Notes: a model not told the origin generated them from the letters alone. Shown: positions 1-8,347, numbered from the stretch's first letter. The stretch is 64,000 nucleotides of DNA from JAAXGX01 sp965221595 (GCA_965221595.1 OZ244900.1:310001-374000), one strand, 5' to 3'. A program made the numbers and translations.

Positions 1-2
1 GC

Positions 3-1421
3 CTGCTCCGGCTCGCCGAGGAGGTGGCGTCCCGCGGCTTCGCCCCGGACAGCCCGCGGCGGGCGGCGTTCGACCTGCTGCGGCGCGTTCCGCCGCGCGT
101 CGGGGCCGCGCCGCCCGGACCCGGCGGTCAGGCCCTGGTGCAGCCGGGCGAGGAACCTCTCGACGCCATCCGCCGCATCGCGCCGCGCCTGGAGCGGTCC
201 GTCCTGCCGGTCCAGGGGCCGCCCGGCAGCGGCAAGACGTACGCCGGCGCACGCATGATCGTCGACCTGCTGGCGCGCGGGCAGCGGGTCGGCGTAACGG
301 CCAACAGCCACCTGGTAATCTCCAACCTGCTCGGCGCCGTATGTGCGGCGCTGGACGAGCGCGCCGGCGATGGCCCGCGGACCGGGCGCAAGCAAGGCGG
401 TGTGGAGGCCGACGCCGGGGGCGTCGAGGTCCGGGGGATTCAGAAGGCCAACGAAGGCGACGGCTGTCTGGACCCACGCATCGTCCTGACGGACTTGAAC
501 GGTGCGGTGGCCGAGGCGCTCGCCGCCGGCGACGCCAACCTGGCGGCCGGCACCGCCTGGTTGTGGGCCCGCGCGGAGCTGGCAGACGCGGTGGACGTGC
601 TCGTTATCGACGAGGCGGGACAGATGAGCCTCGCCAACACCCTGGCCGCCGCGCAGGCGGCACGCAGTATCGTGCTGCTGGGCGACCCGCGGCAGCTCGA
701 CCAGCCGATCCAGGGCATCCATCCGCCCGGCGCCGACGTCTCGGCGCTCGGCCATCTCCTGGGCGCTGCGCGGACGGTGGAGGCGTCGCGGGGCATCTTT
801 CTCGATCGCACCTGGCGCATGCATCCCGCCGTGTGCGCGTTCACGACCGAGCAGTTCTACGAGGGGCGACTCAAGACGCGGCCGGAGCTGGCGCACCAAC
901 GGGTCGTCGGCTCCGGACCGCTGGCCGGCAGCGGCTTGCGCTTCGTCGCGGTCGAACACACAGGCAACACGAACGCCTCGACGGAGGAGGCCGAGCGGGT
1001 CGCGGCGCTGCTGCGCGAGCTGCTGGACGGCGACGCAGCCTGGGTCAATCGGGACGGTGAGCGCCGTCCGCTGACGCTGGACGACATCCTGGTCGTGGCG
1101 CCCTACAACGCCCAGGTCGCGACGCTGCGGTCGGCGCTGCCGAACGGTGCGCGCGCCGGCACCGTGGACAAGTTCCAGGGCCAGGAGGCGCCGATCGTCA
1201 TCTACTCGATGGCGACCTCCACCTCCGACGAGGCACCGCGCGGCATGGAGTTCCTCTACAGCCTGAACCGGCTCAACGTGGCCACGTCGCGCGCGCGCTG
1301 CATCGCGGCGATTGTAGCCAGCCCGGCACTGTTGGGGCCGGACTGCCGGACGCCGGAGCAGATGCGCCTGGCGAACCCGTTCTGCCGCTTCCTCGAGCTG
1401 GCCCAGACGTCTGCACCGTAG
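3..1421 (+). CDS. superfamily 1 helicase, C-terminal part (TM0106 RecB-like nuclease/helicase type), cut by window edge
   Basis: The reading frame is open through the left edge, so the GTG at 24 is probably internal and this is the 3' end of a larger gene. Visible SF1 motifs, numbered from that GTG: Walker A GPPGSGKT at 65-72, Walker B-like VIDEAGQ near 194, motif III GDPRQLDQ near 220, and motifs V/VI around FQGQEA near 383 and LNVATSRAR near 425. The C-terminal ending (RLANPFCRFLELA) matches what I recall of proteins that join a RecB-like nuclease domain to a DNA2/UPF1-type helicase. Role inferred: ATP-driven nucleic-acid unwinding in the cytoplasm, perhaps coupled to a nuclease lying outside the window. 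The helicase call is secure. The fusion partner is inference. Confidence 0.85.
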   Translation: MLRLAEEVASRGFAPDSPRRAAFDLLRRVPPRVGAAPPGPGGQALVQPGEEPLDAIRRIAPRLERSVLPVQGPPGSGKTYAGARMIVDLLARGQRVGVTANSHLVISNLLGAVCAALDERAGDGPRTGRKQGGVEADAGGVEVRGIQKANEGDGCLDPRIVLTDLNGAVAEALAAGDANLAAGTAWLWARAELADAVDVLVIDEAGQMSLANTLAAAQAARSIVLLGDPRQLDQPIQGIHPPGADVSALGHLLGAARTVEASRGIFLDRTWRMHPAVCAFTTEQFYEGRLKTRPELAHQRVVGSGPLAGSGLRFVAVEHTGNTNASTEEAERVAALLRELLDGDAAWVNRDGERRPLTLDDILVVAPYNAQVATLRSALPNGARAGTVDKFQGQEAPIVIYSMATSTSDEAPRGMEFLYSLNRLNVATSRARCIAAIVASPALLGPDCRTPEQMRLANPFCRFLELAQTSAP

Positions 1422-1516
1422 AACGGCACAGACGCCGCGCGGCGTGCCGCGCCGGGCGCGGTGCGGGGCGCAGGAGTCCCTGCAGGCGCGTTCCTGCCCA
1501 CGCTATCCTTTGCTCC

Positions 1517-2662
1517 ATGCGCGCCACTCGAACCACGCTCGTGTTCGTGCCGGGCTGTCTGCTGGCAGGCGTTCTGTTCCTGGCAGCGGCCACACCGGCC
1601 GGCGCTCACCCGTTGGCGTTCACGGCCGCCACGCTCACGCTCGAGTCCGGCGGCGCGTTCCGGGCCGAGCTGATCTGCGACCTCGACGCGCTGGCGCTGG
1701 GCGTGCCGCTCGACACGGACGACGCCGAGCTGGTGGCAGTGCTCGAGGGGCTCGCGCCGGAGGAGTTCGAGACCCGGGTGGCGCGCCTGCGGCGTCTGTT
1801 CGAGCGGCGGGTGCGGGTGCGCTTCGACGGCCGCCCGGCGCCCTTCGACGTGACGTTTCCCGACCATGGGACGCCACGGGCGACCGAGGCCGAAATTCCC
1901 ACCGTGCTGGGCCTGACCGCCCGCCTGACCGGGTCGGTCCCGGACGGCGCCGGCGCGGTCGGCTTCTTCGCCTCCCGGGCGTTCGGGGAGGTGCATCTCA
2001 CCGTATCCGATCCGGCGCGCGGGCTAGAGGTGCGCTCCATCCTGGAACCGGGGGCGCGCAGCGATCCGCTGGACCTGACCGCTCCGGTGACGCCGCCGGG
2101 GCCCGCCGCGGTCGCCGCGCTCTACCTGCGTCTCGGCTTCGTGCACATCGTGCCGGAGGGCGCCGACCACATCCTGTTCGTACTCGGCCTGTTCCTGTTG
2201 AGCGCCCGCCTGCGGCCCCTGATCTGGCAGGTGACGGCGTTCACCGTGGCCCATGCGTGCACGCTGTCGCTCGCGGCACTCGGCTTCGTCGCGCTCGCGC
2301 CGCGGCTGGTCGAGCCGCTCATCGCGCTGTCGATCGCCTACGTCGGCATCGAGAACGCCCTGGTCGATCGGCTCACCCGCTGGCGGCCGGCGGTCGTCTT
2401 CGGGTTCGGGTTGCTGCACGGGCTCGGCTTCGCAGGGGTCCTGGGCGCGCTGGGCCTGCCCGAGCAGGAGCGGCTGCTGGCCCTCGTGACGTTCAATGCC
2501 GGGATCGAGCTGGGACAGCTGGCCGTCATCACCGTCGCCGCGCTGACGTTCGGCTGGTTCCGGGGGCGGCCGTGGTACCGCCGGTGGCTGGCGGTTCCCG
2601 CGTCGGCAGGCATTGCCCTGGTCGGTCTGGTCTGGGCGGTCGAACGTGCGCTGGGTGGGTGA
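1517..2662 (+). CDS. HupE/UreJ_2 family membrane protein with secreted N-terminal domain
   Basis: 381 aa. It has a signal peptide (about residues 1-33, ending PAGAHP), an extracytoplasmic domain of about 160 residues, and then a polytopic membrane domain from about residue 195. That domain carries the HupE/UreJ_2 signature: LGFVHIVPEGADHILFVLGL, followed by the FGLLHGLGFAG segment and conserved His/Glu residues in helices. The mature N-terminus begins HPLAF, which is typical of this group. Relatives are annotated as hydrogenase/urease accessory proteins and may transport nickel or cobalt, but this architecture is common where no hydrogenase or urease is present, and neither is seen here. Metal transport is therefore only a possibility. 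It stands alone, with a convergent gene downstream. Confidence 0.8.
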   Translation: MRATRTTLVFVPGCLLAGVLFLAAATPAGAHPLAFTAATLTLESGGAFRAELICDLDALALGVPLDTDDAELVAVLEGLAPEEFETRVARLRRLFERRVRVRFDGRPAPFDVTFPDHGTPRATEAEIPTVLGLTARLTGSVPDGAGAVGFFASRAFGEVHLTVSDPARGLEVRSILEPGARSDPLDLTAPVTPPGPAAVAALYLRLGFVHIVPEGADHILFVLGLFLLSARLRPLIWQVTAFTVAHACTLSLAALGFVALAPRLVEPLIALSIAYVGIENALVDRLTRWRPAVVFGFGLLHGLGFAGVLGALGLPEQERLLALVTFNAGIELGQLAVITVAALTFGWFRGRPWYRRWLAVPASAGIALVGLVWAVERALGG

Positions 2663-2799
2663 CGACGGCGCGGCCGGCGCCTGCCTCACAAGCCGCGACG
2701 AGGGAGTCTGTTGGGCCTATTCGACCGGGGAGCAAAGCCGTCAGGCGGGATGCAGCGCCCGTCGAATGCAGCGGGGACTGTCGCCACGGGCTGCCAGGG

Positions 2800-3102
2800 C
2801 TAGGCCCCGGCGGGCCGGCCGCTGACGAGGCGGCCCACGGCCTTCAGCTTGCTCCAGAAGAAGTCGAACTGGCCGAGCAGCGTCCCGTAGCCGAGCAGCA
2901 GGAGCTGATAGATGGGCAGCATGATGATCAGATAGACCGTCCACTCCAGCCAGCCGGGAGCCTCCGCCGGCATGAAGAGTTCGATGACGGGTGCCTTCAG
3001 CTGCAGCGTGGTCAGGCCGGCGAGCGAGAACGCCAGCAGGATCGCCAGGACGCCCCAGGGGCCAACGCCCCAGCGTTGCTTCATGCGTTCGAAGTGCGAC
3101 AT
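2800..3102 (-). CDS. DUF6787-type small inner-membrane protein
   Basis: 100 aa from the ATG at 3102. A longer frame exists upstream, but its first 56 residues are Arg/Ser-rich with no recognisable content, so I reject them. The order of features is a short charged start (ERMKQRWGVG), one hydrophobic helix (about 15-33), a short loop, a second helix containing IIMLPIYQLLLLGYG, and an aromatic tail (GQFDFFWSKLK). This layout, with the K-RWG start and the FGQF-FFW tail, is that of the DUF6787 family best known from Bacteroidota. No biochemical role is known to me. It converges on the HupE-like gene. Confidence 0.65.
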   Translation of the reverse strand: MSHFERMKQRWGVGPWGVLAILLAFSLAGLTTLQLKAPVIELFMPAEAPGWLEWTVYLIIMLPIYQLLLLGYGTLLGQFDFFWSKLKAVGRLVSGRPAGA

Positions 3103-3321
3103 CGGTCGGTAGAGGCGTTCGGCCCTATCCGGCACGGAAGCGCAGGATTCCGAACGTCGGCTCCCGTGCGCCGGATAGTGTGTCGAGCATGGTGCCGAAA
3201 CCACGACACGATAGCATGAGGAGGCGAGCGGAAGCGCAGGCAGGAGTGCCACCCTGTTCCGGGGCCGCACCGGCCTGGGTTAACATGCACGTCGACTGTT
3301 CCGCTACTGGAGACTACTGTC

Positions 3322-4167
3322 ATGCAACGTCTCTTTGCCGCCTGCTGCCTCGTGCTCGCCGCCGCTGCCCCGCTCGCCGCCCAGCCCGACGGCTGGACAC
3401 GGCCGTTCGAGGGACACCGCGTCATCGGCGACCTATATCACGTGGGGACCTACGACCTGGCGGTCTTCCTGGTCACCTCGAACGACGGCCACTTCCTGAT
3501 CAACACGGGACTCGAGGACTCCGTCCCGCTGATCCGCGAGAACATCGAGTCGCTCGGCTTCCGGCTCGAGGACGTCGAGGTGCTGTTGACCACGCAGGCG
3601 CACTGGGACCACACGGCCGCGCTGGCGGAGATCAAGGAGATCACCGGCGCCGAGATGTGGGCGACAGCCGGCGACGCGCCCGTGCTGGAGGACGGCGGGT
3701 TCAGCGACCCGCACTTCGGCGGCCGGGAGTCGTTCCCGCCGGTGGCCGTGGATCGCATCATCGAGGACGGCGACGTGCTGGAGCTGGGCCGGACCCGGCT
3801 GGAGGTGCTCGCGAGCCCGGGGCATACGGCGGGCAGTGTGAGTTACACGATGGCGGTCTACGAGAACGGCGTGGACTACGACGTCATCATCGCCAACATG
3901 GCCACCATCAACGAGGGCAAGCGGCTGGTGGTCGATCCGACGTATCCGGGCGTGGCCGACGATTTTGCGGAAACGTTCCGCCGGCAGAAGGCATTGAACA
4001 TCGACGTCTGGGTGGCGTCGCACGGGGGGCAGTACAACCTGCACGACAAGTACGAACCCGGGCAGCGCTACCACCCCGATACGTTCGTGGACCCCGACGG
4101 CTTCCGCGCCGAGGTGGAGCGGCTGGAGCAGCTCTACCTGGACCAGGTCGCCGCGGAGCAGCGCTGA
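3322..4167 (+). CDS. subclass B3 metallo-beta-lactamase, GOB-like, with Gln in the first zinc-ligand position
   Basis: 281 aa with a signal peptide (residues 1-21), so periplasmic. The metal site reads TTQAHWDH at 91-97: Gln92, His94, Asp96, His97, then His168 (SPGHTAGS) and His234 (VASHGGQYNL). In B3 standard numbering these are positions 116, 118, 120, 121, 196 and 263. Most B3 enzymes have His116, whereas GOB enzymes of Elizabethkingia have Gln116. The rest also resembles GOB as I remember it: VIIANMATI after the third ligand, WVASH-QYNLHDK near the end, and a long C-terminal helix. Expected reaction: zinc-dependent hydrolysis of penicillins, cephalosporins and carbapenems. Actual activity is unknown, because environmental relatives may act on other lactams or lactones. 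The gene is monocistronic, with its ATG at 3322 next to a signal peptide. Confidence 0.85.
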   Translation: MQRLFAACCLVLAAAAPLAAQPDGWTRPFEGHRVIGDLYHVGTYDLAVFLVTSNDGHFLINTGLEDSVPLIRENIESLGFRLEDVEVLLTTQAHWDHTAALAEIKEITGAEMWATAGDAPVLEDGGFSDPHFGGRESFPPVAVDRIIEDGDVLELGRTRLEVLASPGHTAGSVSYTMAVYENGVDYDVIIANMATINEGKRLVVDPTYPGVADDFAETFRRQKALNIDVWVASHGGQYNLHDKYEPGQRYHPDTFVDPDGFRAEVERLEQLYLDQVAAEQR

Positions 4168-4267
4168 AGCCGGTACCGTGACCGCTGCGGCGTTTCTCGA
4201 ACGGCGTACAATTCCTCCGCGCCGCTCCCGGGCGGCGGCCGCGGAACGGACACGCAGGGAGGATGGC

Positions 4268-5290
4268 ATGCGACGCCAACTGATCGGTTGGTTGCTGGTG
4301 GCGGTAGCGACCGCGGCGTTTACGGCAGACCCGGCGCGGGCGCAGCAGGCCGGCGCAGGGGTGGGGGAGCAGGCGTCGCCGCTCCGGACCCCGTGGGGCG
4401 ACCCGGACCTCGAGGGCATCTGGGACACCGACGCGCTGCGGAGCGTCCCCCTGGAGCGCGATCCCCAGTACGGCGAGCGGGCCGTCCTCACGGACGAAGA
4501 GCTCGCGGCGCGCGCCGCCAGGGAGCAGTTGCGTGCGGTGGACGACCCGTCGGTACGTCCCGACAATTCGCGGGAGAACCTGCGGACGCCGGTGCACTGG
4601 GACGAGTGGTCGGACGATCCCTCCCCGCGCACATCGCTCATCGTGGATCCCCCCGACGGCCGCATCCCGCCGCTGACGCTGGGTGCCCGGCTGCGACCCG
4701 TGGACCCGTCGACGACCATCGGCTTCGCCGGCGGCAGCTTCGGCCCCGGGCCCTTCAACGGCCCGGAAGACTACAACCCGATCGACCGCTGCATCACGCG
4801 CGGGCTGCCGAACACCTGGTTCCCCAGCCTCTACAACAACGGGTTTCAGATTGTGCAGAATCGGGACTACGTGGCCATTCTCTATGAGCGGCTGCACGAG
4901 CACCGGATCATCCCGCTGGACGGGCGGGCGCCCCTCGACGCGGGCATCCGCACCTGGTTCGGCGATTCGCGCGGGCGTTGGGAGGGGGACACGCTGGTCG
5001 TCGAGGTCACCAACTTCAGCGATCGGACGAACTACCGCGGCGCCGGCAGAGCGTTGCGGCTCACCGAGCGCTACAGCCGCGTGGATGCCGACACGGTGCG
5101 CGTCGAGATCACGGTGGACGACCCGACAACCTGGGTGCAGCCGTGGACGGCGATCATCGAGGGCAAGAGCGACCCCGCCTACTGGCAGATCTTCGAGTAC
5201 GCCTGCCACGAGGCCAACTACAACATGACCTTCATGCTCGAGGCGGCGCGGGCCGCCGAGCGGGAGGCGGCGGGCGAAGAGTCGCGCTGA
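4268..5290 (+). CDS. secreted protein of uncharacterised family with the GDTLVV motif (paralogue 1 of 5)
   Basis: 340 aa. I chose the ATG at 4268 because GGAGG lies 5-6 bases upstream and a signal peptide follows (MRRQLIGWLLVAVATAAFTA, cleaved near ARAQQ). A frame open further upstream has no such features. The N-terminal part contains TPWGDPDLEGIWD, the middle has DRCITRGLPNTWFP and a hydrophobic stretch YVAILYERLHEHRIIPLDG. The core signature is GDSRGRWEGDTLVVEVTNF, followed by DPTTWVQPWT and the end motif YACHEANYNM. Four other genes here share these blocks (27772-28761, 53822-54697, 54709-55491, 62820-63854). The family is abundant in Acidobacteriota as far as I know and has no assigned function. 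I see no catalytic motif I can name. Confidence 0.8.
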   Translation: MRRQLIGWLLVAVATAAFTADPARAQQAGAGVGEQASPLRTPWGDPDLEGIWDTDALRSVPLERDPQYGERAVLTDEELAARAAREQLRAVDDPSVRPDNSRENLRTPVHWDEWSDDPSPRTSLIVDPPDGRIPPLTLGARLRPVDPSTTIGFAGGSFGPGPFNGPEDYNPIDRCITRGLPNTWFPSLYNNGFQIVQNRDYVAILYERLHEHRIIPLDGRAPLDAGIRTWFGDSRGRWEGDTLVVEVTNFSDRTNYRGAGRALRLTERYSRVDADTVRVEITVDDPTTWVQPWTAIIEGKSDPAYWQIFEYACHEANYNMTFMLEAARAAEREAAGEESR

Positions 5291-5327
5291 GGTCACGGCG
5301 GTGGACGCCGTCCGCTTCGTCCGGGCG

Positions 5328-6533
5328 TTACCTGCGCTGCAGAATGCCCTCTCTGACGAGCCGCCGGACCAGGGTCAGCTTCCCTTCGGCGTCCAGGCAG
5401 TCGGGCAGATCCTCGACGGCGAGCTCGGCGCCTGTCACGGCGAACTGCAGTGCCGGCCACACGGCGCCCGGCAGTCGGAGTTCCCTGCCGCAGAACCGCA
5501 GGCGACACGTCTCGCCGTCGAGGACGGCAGCGGTGAGCAGCCCCGCGCGGCATGCCACGCGTGAGCGAGGCGTCAACCGGTCGCCGCGCAGCCGGTCGCT
5601 CAACAGATCGGTGAACAGCGGCATGTCGGCGGCCAGGACCTCGTCCGTGAAGCGGCCCCAGACGACGGCCGGGTCGCAACGCGACTGCACCAGCGCCAGC
5701 TTCTCGCGGAACAGGCGCTCCCGCTCGCCGGCGGGAAACCCCTCGCGCGCGAACTCGCGCGGGAGGTTCCGGCGCAGCGATTCCTCATCGAGCGCCGCCG
5801 CGGCAACGCTCTCGACCAGGAACTCGGCCCAGGTGAAAGCCGTGAGTCCGAGCGTGACGTGCAGGGAGGCCTGGTCCGTCGAACGGGCCGAGTGCATGAC
5901 GCCGCGCGGCAGGTAGACGGCGCTGCCCGGGCCGAGCTCGAACTCGTCGCTGACGTCGCCGGGCGGCGTGCCGCGCTCGAAGCGCTGACCGCGGAGCGGC
6001 AGCCTCACCCGGGTGTCGTAGATCGACCACTGCTTCGTGCCGTTGATCTGCAGCACGAAGACGTCGTGGGTGTCCCAGTGCGCGGCGAATCCCTGCGCGT
6101 CGGGCGGCGTCAGGTACGCATTGGTCTGGACCCGGGACGAGAAGCGCCGCCCGATCGCAGCACACAGTCGCGCCAGGGTCGGCACACGCTGGTGGAGCTG
6201 GTTGAAGATGACGGTCGCGCCGTCGTCGAAGTGCCGCGCGACGTCGAGCGGCTGGATCCGGCCGGCGGCGTTCGTGTACTCGCCAGGCGCGACATCGCCG
6301 TCGCCGCGCACCAGCTCGATGTCGGGATGGTTGGTCGCGTGGGTGCCCAGCACGACGTCGAGGTCGGCCGCCGAAAGGAGCTCGGCATAGTACGGGGATA
6401 CCTCGCGCCGGATGTGCAGGACCTGCTGCTCGCAGTAGTCGCGTTCGAATTCGGCGATCGGCAGCGGAGCGATGAGCCAGGCGTACCAGTCGCGGTCGAT
6501 TGCCGGTGCCGGGCTCGTGTGGTCCGTCGTCAT
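5328..6533 (-). CDS. JmjC/cupin_4-type 2-oxoglutarate Fe(II) oxygenase
   Basis: 401 aa, cytoplasmic (no signal peptide). The double-stranded beta-helix iron site is visible as the H-x-D motif in GFAAHWDTHDVFVLQINGTK (His about 152, Asp about 154). The distal His is in YLPRGVMHSA (about 213). Between them NGTKQWSIYD supplies the usual Lys/Trp of the cosubstrate pocket. The fold resembles bacterial and eukaryotic ribosomal oxygenases (YcfD/NO66/MINA group, PF08007), which hydroxylate Arg or His in ribosomal proteins. The C-terminal part (about 270-401) looks like the winged-helix tail of that group. The substrate is unknown. The gene diverges from a Fur-box promoter driving a Tat microprotein and a PepSY protein, which may indicate an iron-related role. 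That link is inference. Confidence 0.8.
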   Translation of the reverse strand: MTTDHTSPAPAIDRDWYAWLIAPLPIAEFERDYCEQQVLHIRREVSPYYAELLSAADLDVVLGTHATNHPDIELVRGDGDVAPGEYTNAAGRIQPLDVARHFDDGATVIFNQLHQRVPTLARLCAAIGRRFSSRVQTNAYLTPPDAQGFAAHWDTHDVFVLQINGTKQWSIYDTRVRLPLRGQRFERGTPPGDVSDEFELGPGSAVYLPRGVMHSARSTDQASLHVTLGLTAFTWAEFLVESVAAAALDEESLRRNLPREFAREGFPAGERERLFREKLALVQSRCDPAVVWGRFTDEVLAADMPLFTDLLSDRLRGDRLTPRSRVACRAGLLTAAVLDGETCRLRFCGRELRLPGAVWPALQFAVTGAELAVEDLPDCLDAEGKLTLVRRLVREGILQRR

Positions 6534-6619
6534 CTCGGTGCTCCGTATCTCGGTACGCCGTGCGCTGCGACCGGTCGTGTGCCATTCCGGCGCGACCCCG
6601 TGGGTGCGCTTACCACGAC

Positions 6620-6648
6620 TTGACGGCCGGGGTACATGTCACTAGGAT
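6620..6648 (+). promoter_or_regulatory. sigma-70-like promoter of the microprotein/PepSY unit
   Basis: TTGACG at 6620-6625 and TAGGAT at 6643-6648 are separated by exactly 17 bases. Transcription would start near 6655, inside the Fur-like box that follows, leaving a leader of about 35 bases before the ATG at 6690 with GGGAGA as ribosome site (6678-6683). Confidence 0.6.
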
Positions 6649-6650
6649 GT

Positions 6651-6665
6651 TGAGACTCGTTCTCA
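6651..6665. promoter_or_regulatory. Fur-box-like operator
   Basis: The 15-mer TGAGACTCGTTCTCA is an inverted repeat (TGAGA/TCTCA). It matches the 7-1-7 Fur pattern TGAGAATnATTCTCA at all but two positions. It lies immediately downstream of the -10 element and would cover the start site, the classic position for iron-dependent repression. Regulation by Fur or a Fur-family relative is inferred from this match and from the PepSY gene downstream. Confidence 0.65.
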
Positions 6666-6689
6666 TTTTACAGACTCGGGAGAAACCCC

Positions 6690-6908
6690 ATGCGCAGACC
6701 GGAGAACCTGGAGCCCGGCACGGACCGTGCCGGAGTACCGTCATCGCTGACCGACGCGGACATCACGACCGTCCGGGTCGATCGCCGCTCGTTCTTCTCG
6801 CGCGCGATCGCGGCCGGTTCGATCGCAGCCGCCGCCGCGCTGACCGCCGCCTGCCCCGGCGGGACCGACTCGGACGGCGCCAGCGACTCGGACGGCGGGT
6901 CCCAGTAG
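6690..6908 (+). CDS. Tat-signal microprotein with an Asp/Ser/Gly-rich tail
   Basis: 72 aa, with a good ribosome site (GGGAGA, 6 bases before the ATG). The first 30 residues are polar. Then comes a twin-arginine signal (DRRSFFSRAIAAGSIAAAAA), a single Cys in LTAACPGG, and a short tail made almost only of Thr, Ser, Asp and Gly (GTDSDGASDSDGG). The Cys sits where a lipid-modified Cys could be, but the preceding residues are a poor lipobox. It is the first gene after a promoter with an overlapping Fur-like box, and the PepSY gene follows after 153 bases. I do not recognise the family. Possibilities include a Tat-exported metal-binding or surface microprotein, or a precursor peptide modified by the divergent oxygenase. 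Neither is shown by the sequence. Confidence 0.7.
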   Translation: MRRPENLEPGTDRAGVPSSLTDADITTVRVDRRSFFSRAIAAGSIAAAAALTAACPGGTDSDGASDSDGGSQ

Positions 6909-7061
6909 GGGGCGCGGCGCCGTAGTCCGCCGGTCGTTGCCCGGCGCCTCCGCCCGGCGCCCGCCCGACCCTGCCGCCGGAGTCCGCGCCCTGTCTCGGC
7001 GCAGGCTTCGCGATCAACGCGGCCGCCCGGCGAGTCCGGAGAAGGCCGTCCCCGGCCGGAC

Positions 7062-8207
7062 ATGTCCCTCCGCAGGGCCATCTTCTGGACGCATCTGGCG
7101 GTCGGTGTCGCCGGCGCCGTCGTCATCTGCATGCTGGCGCTGACCGGCGTCGTCCTCACCTACGAGGCCCAGCTCGACCGCTGGGCCCTGCGCGGCTATC
7201 GCGCTGCGCCGCCGGCGCCCGGCGTCGCACCGCTCGCACTCGACGATCTCGTCGCGCGCGTGGCCATCGAATCGCCCGGCGGTCGCGCGGCATCCGTGAT
7301 CCTGCACAGGGATCCGCGCGACCCGGCGGTCGTCTGGCTCGACGACGGGTCCACCGTCCACATCGACCGCTTCACGGGCGCGCCGCGCGGCGATGGCAGC
7401 ACGCGCACGCGGCGCTTCCTGCGCAGCGTCCTGGATTGGCACCGGTGGTTTGCCCTGGAGGGGGACTACCGAATCATCGGCCGCACGTTCACGGCCACCG
7501 CCAACATCGGATTCCTGTTCCTGATCGCCAGCGGGCTCTACCTCTGGTGGCCTTCGCGCGGCCGCCGCGCCGCCTGGAGAAACGCGCTGTGGTTCCGCCG
7601 CGGCCTCAGGGCGCGCGCCCGCGACTTCAACTGGCACCGGGTGATTGGTTTCTGGTCGGCCGTACCCGTCACCGTCATCGTCGTCAGCGGCGCCACGATC
7701 TCCTACCAGTGGGCCGCTGATCTCGTGCACCGGCTGGCAGGCGACACGCCGCCGTTTCAGCAGTCACCGCGGCCGTGGGAATCGGACGCCGGGGGCGGTT
7801 CCTCCACCAGCTCGAACGCGGCGGCCCCGCTGATCGACCTGCAGACGCTGGCCGCCAAGGCCGCCGCCGAGGCGCCCGGCTGGCGAACGATCACCGTCAG
7901 CCTCCCCGTGTCGCCGCACGACCCTGTCGTGGTCGCGGTGGACCGCGGAACGGGCCGCCAGCCGTCGAAGCGCGAGGACCTCCTGTTCGACCGGACCAGC
8001 GGCGAGCTGGTCGGCCGCGCCGGCTATCCGACCTTCAGCCGCGGCTTCAGGGTCCGCCGCTGGCTGCGGTTCGCGCATACCGGGGAGGTGTACGGCGTCA
8101 TCGGCCAGTCGATTGCCGGCCTCGCCTCGCTGGGCGTCGCCGTCATGGTCTGGACCGGTCTCGCCATGAGCTGGCGGCGCTTCTTCGGCTCCGCCCGGCG
8201 ATTGTGA
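7062..8207 (+). CDS. PepSY-associated TM helix protein (putative ferric/siderophore reductase)
   Basis: 381 aa inner-membrane protein of the PepSY_TM family (PF03929). Four membrane segments are visible: about 8-33, 140-168 (ATANIGFLFLIASGLYLWWP), 193-220 (VIGFWSAVPVTVIVVSGATI) and 345-370. They carry intramembrane or border His residues typical of the family (VLDWHRWFALEG, DFNWHRVIGFW, LRFAHTGEVYG) that could bind haem. Periplasmic PepSY-type stretches lie between helices 1-2 and 3-4. Relatives (PiuB, FsrB, FoxB types) are iron-regulated and reduce ferric siderophores. The Fur-like box upstream of the preceding small gene fits that role. There is no TonB receptor next to it. Confidence 0.85.
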   Translation: MSLRRAIFWTHLAVGVAGAVVICMLALTGVVLTYEAQLDRWALRGYRAAPPAPGVAPLALDDLVARVAIESPGGRAASVILHRDPRDPAVVWLDDGSTVHIDRFTGAPRGDGSTRTRRFLRSVLDWHRWFALEGDYRIIGRTFTATANIGFLFLIASGLYLWWPSRGRRAAWRNALWFRRGLRARARDFNWHRVIGFWSAVPVTVIVVSGATISYQWAADLVHRLAGDTPPFQQSPRPWESDAGGGSSTSSNAAAPLIDLQTLAAKAAAEAPGWRTITVSLPVSPHDPVVVAVDRGTGRQPSKREDLLFDRTSGELVGRAGYPTFSRGFRVRRWLRFAHTGEVYGVIGQSIAGLASLGVAVMVWTGLAMSWRRFFGSARRL

Positions 8208-8323
8208 GGGCCGCGGCAACCCGTACGACAACGCTGTCCACCCCAAGGGGCGCAGTCCAGAAGTCCGTGGAGCCTTTGACAGCGCGCCGGTCGGCGCCGA
8301 GGCAGGGCCTCGGTCGCTGCGCG

Positions 8324-8347
8324 GCAACACGGTTGCACCGGCGCAAC
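8324..8347. promoter_or_regulatory. three alternating GCAAC/GTTGC half-sites, possible operator
   Basis: GCAAC (8324-8328), GTTGC (8332-8336) and GCAAC (8343-8347) alternate in orientation, so either neighbouring pair forms an inverted repeat. The middle copy overlaps the possible -35 element of the copper-type locus. A copper-responsive regulator site is a guess from context. The motif is not a textbook CueR or CsoR box. Confidence 0.35.
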
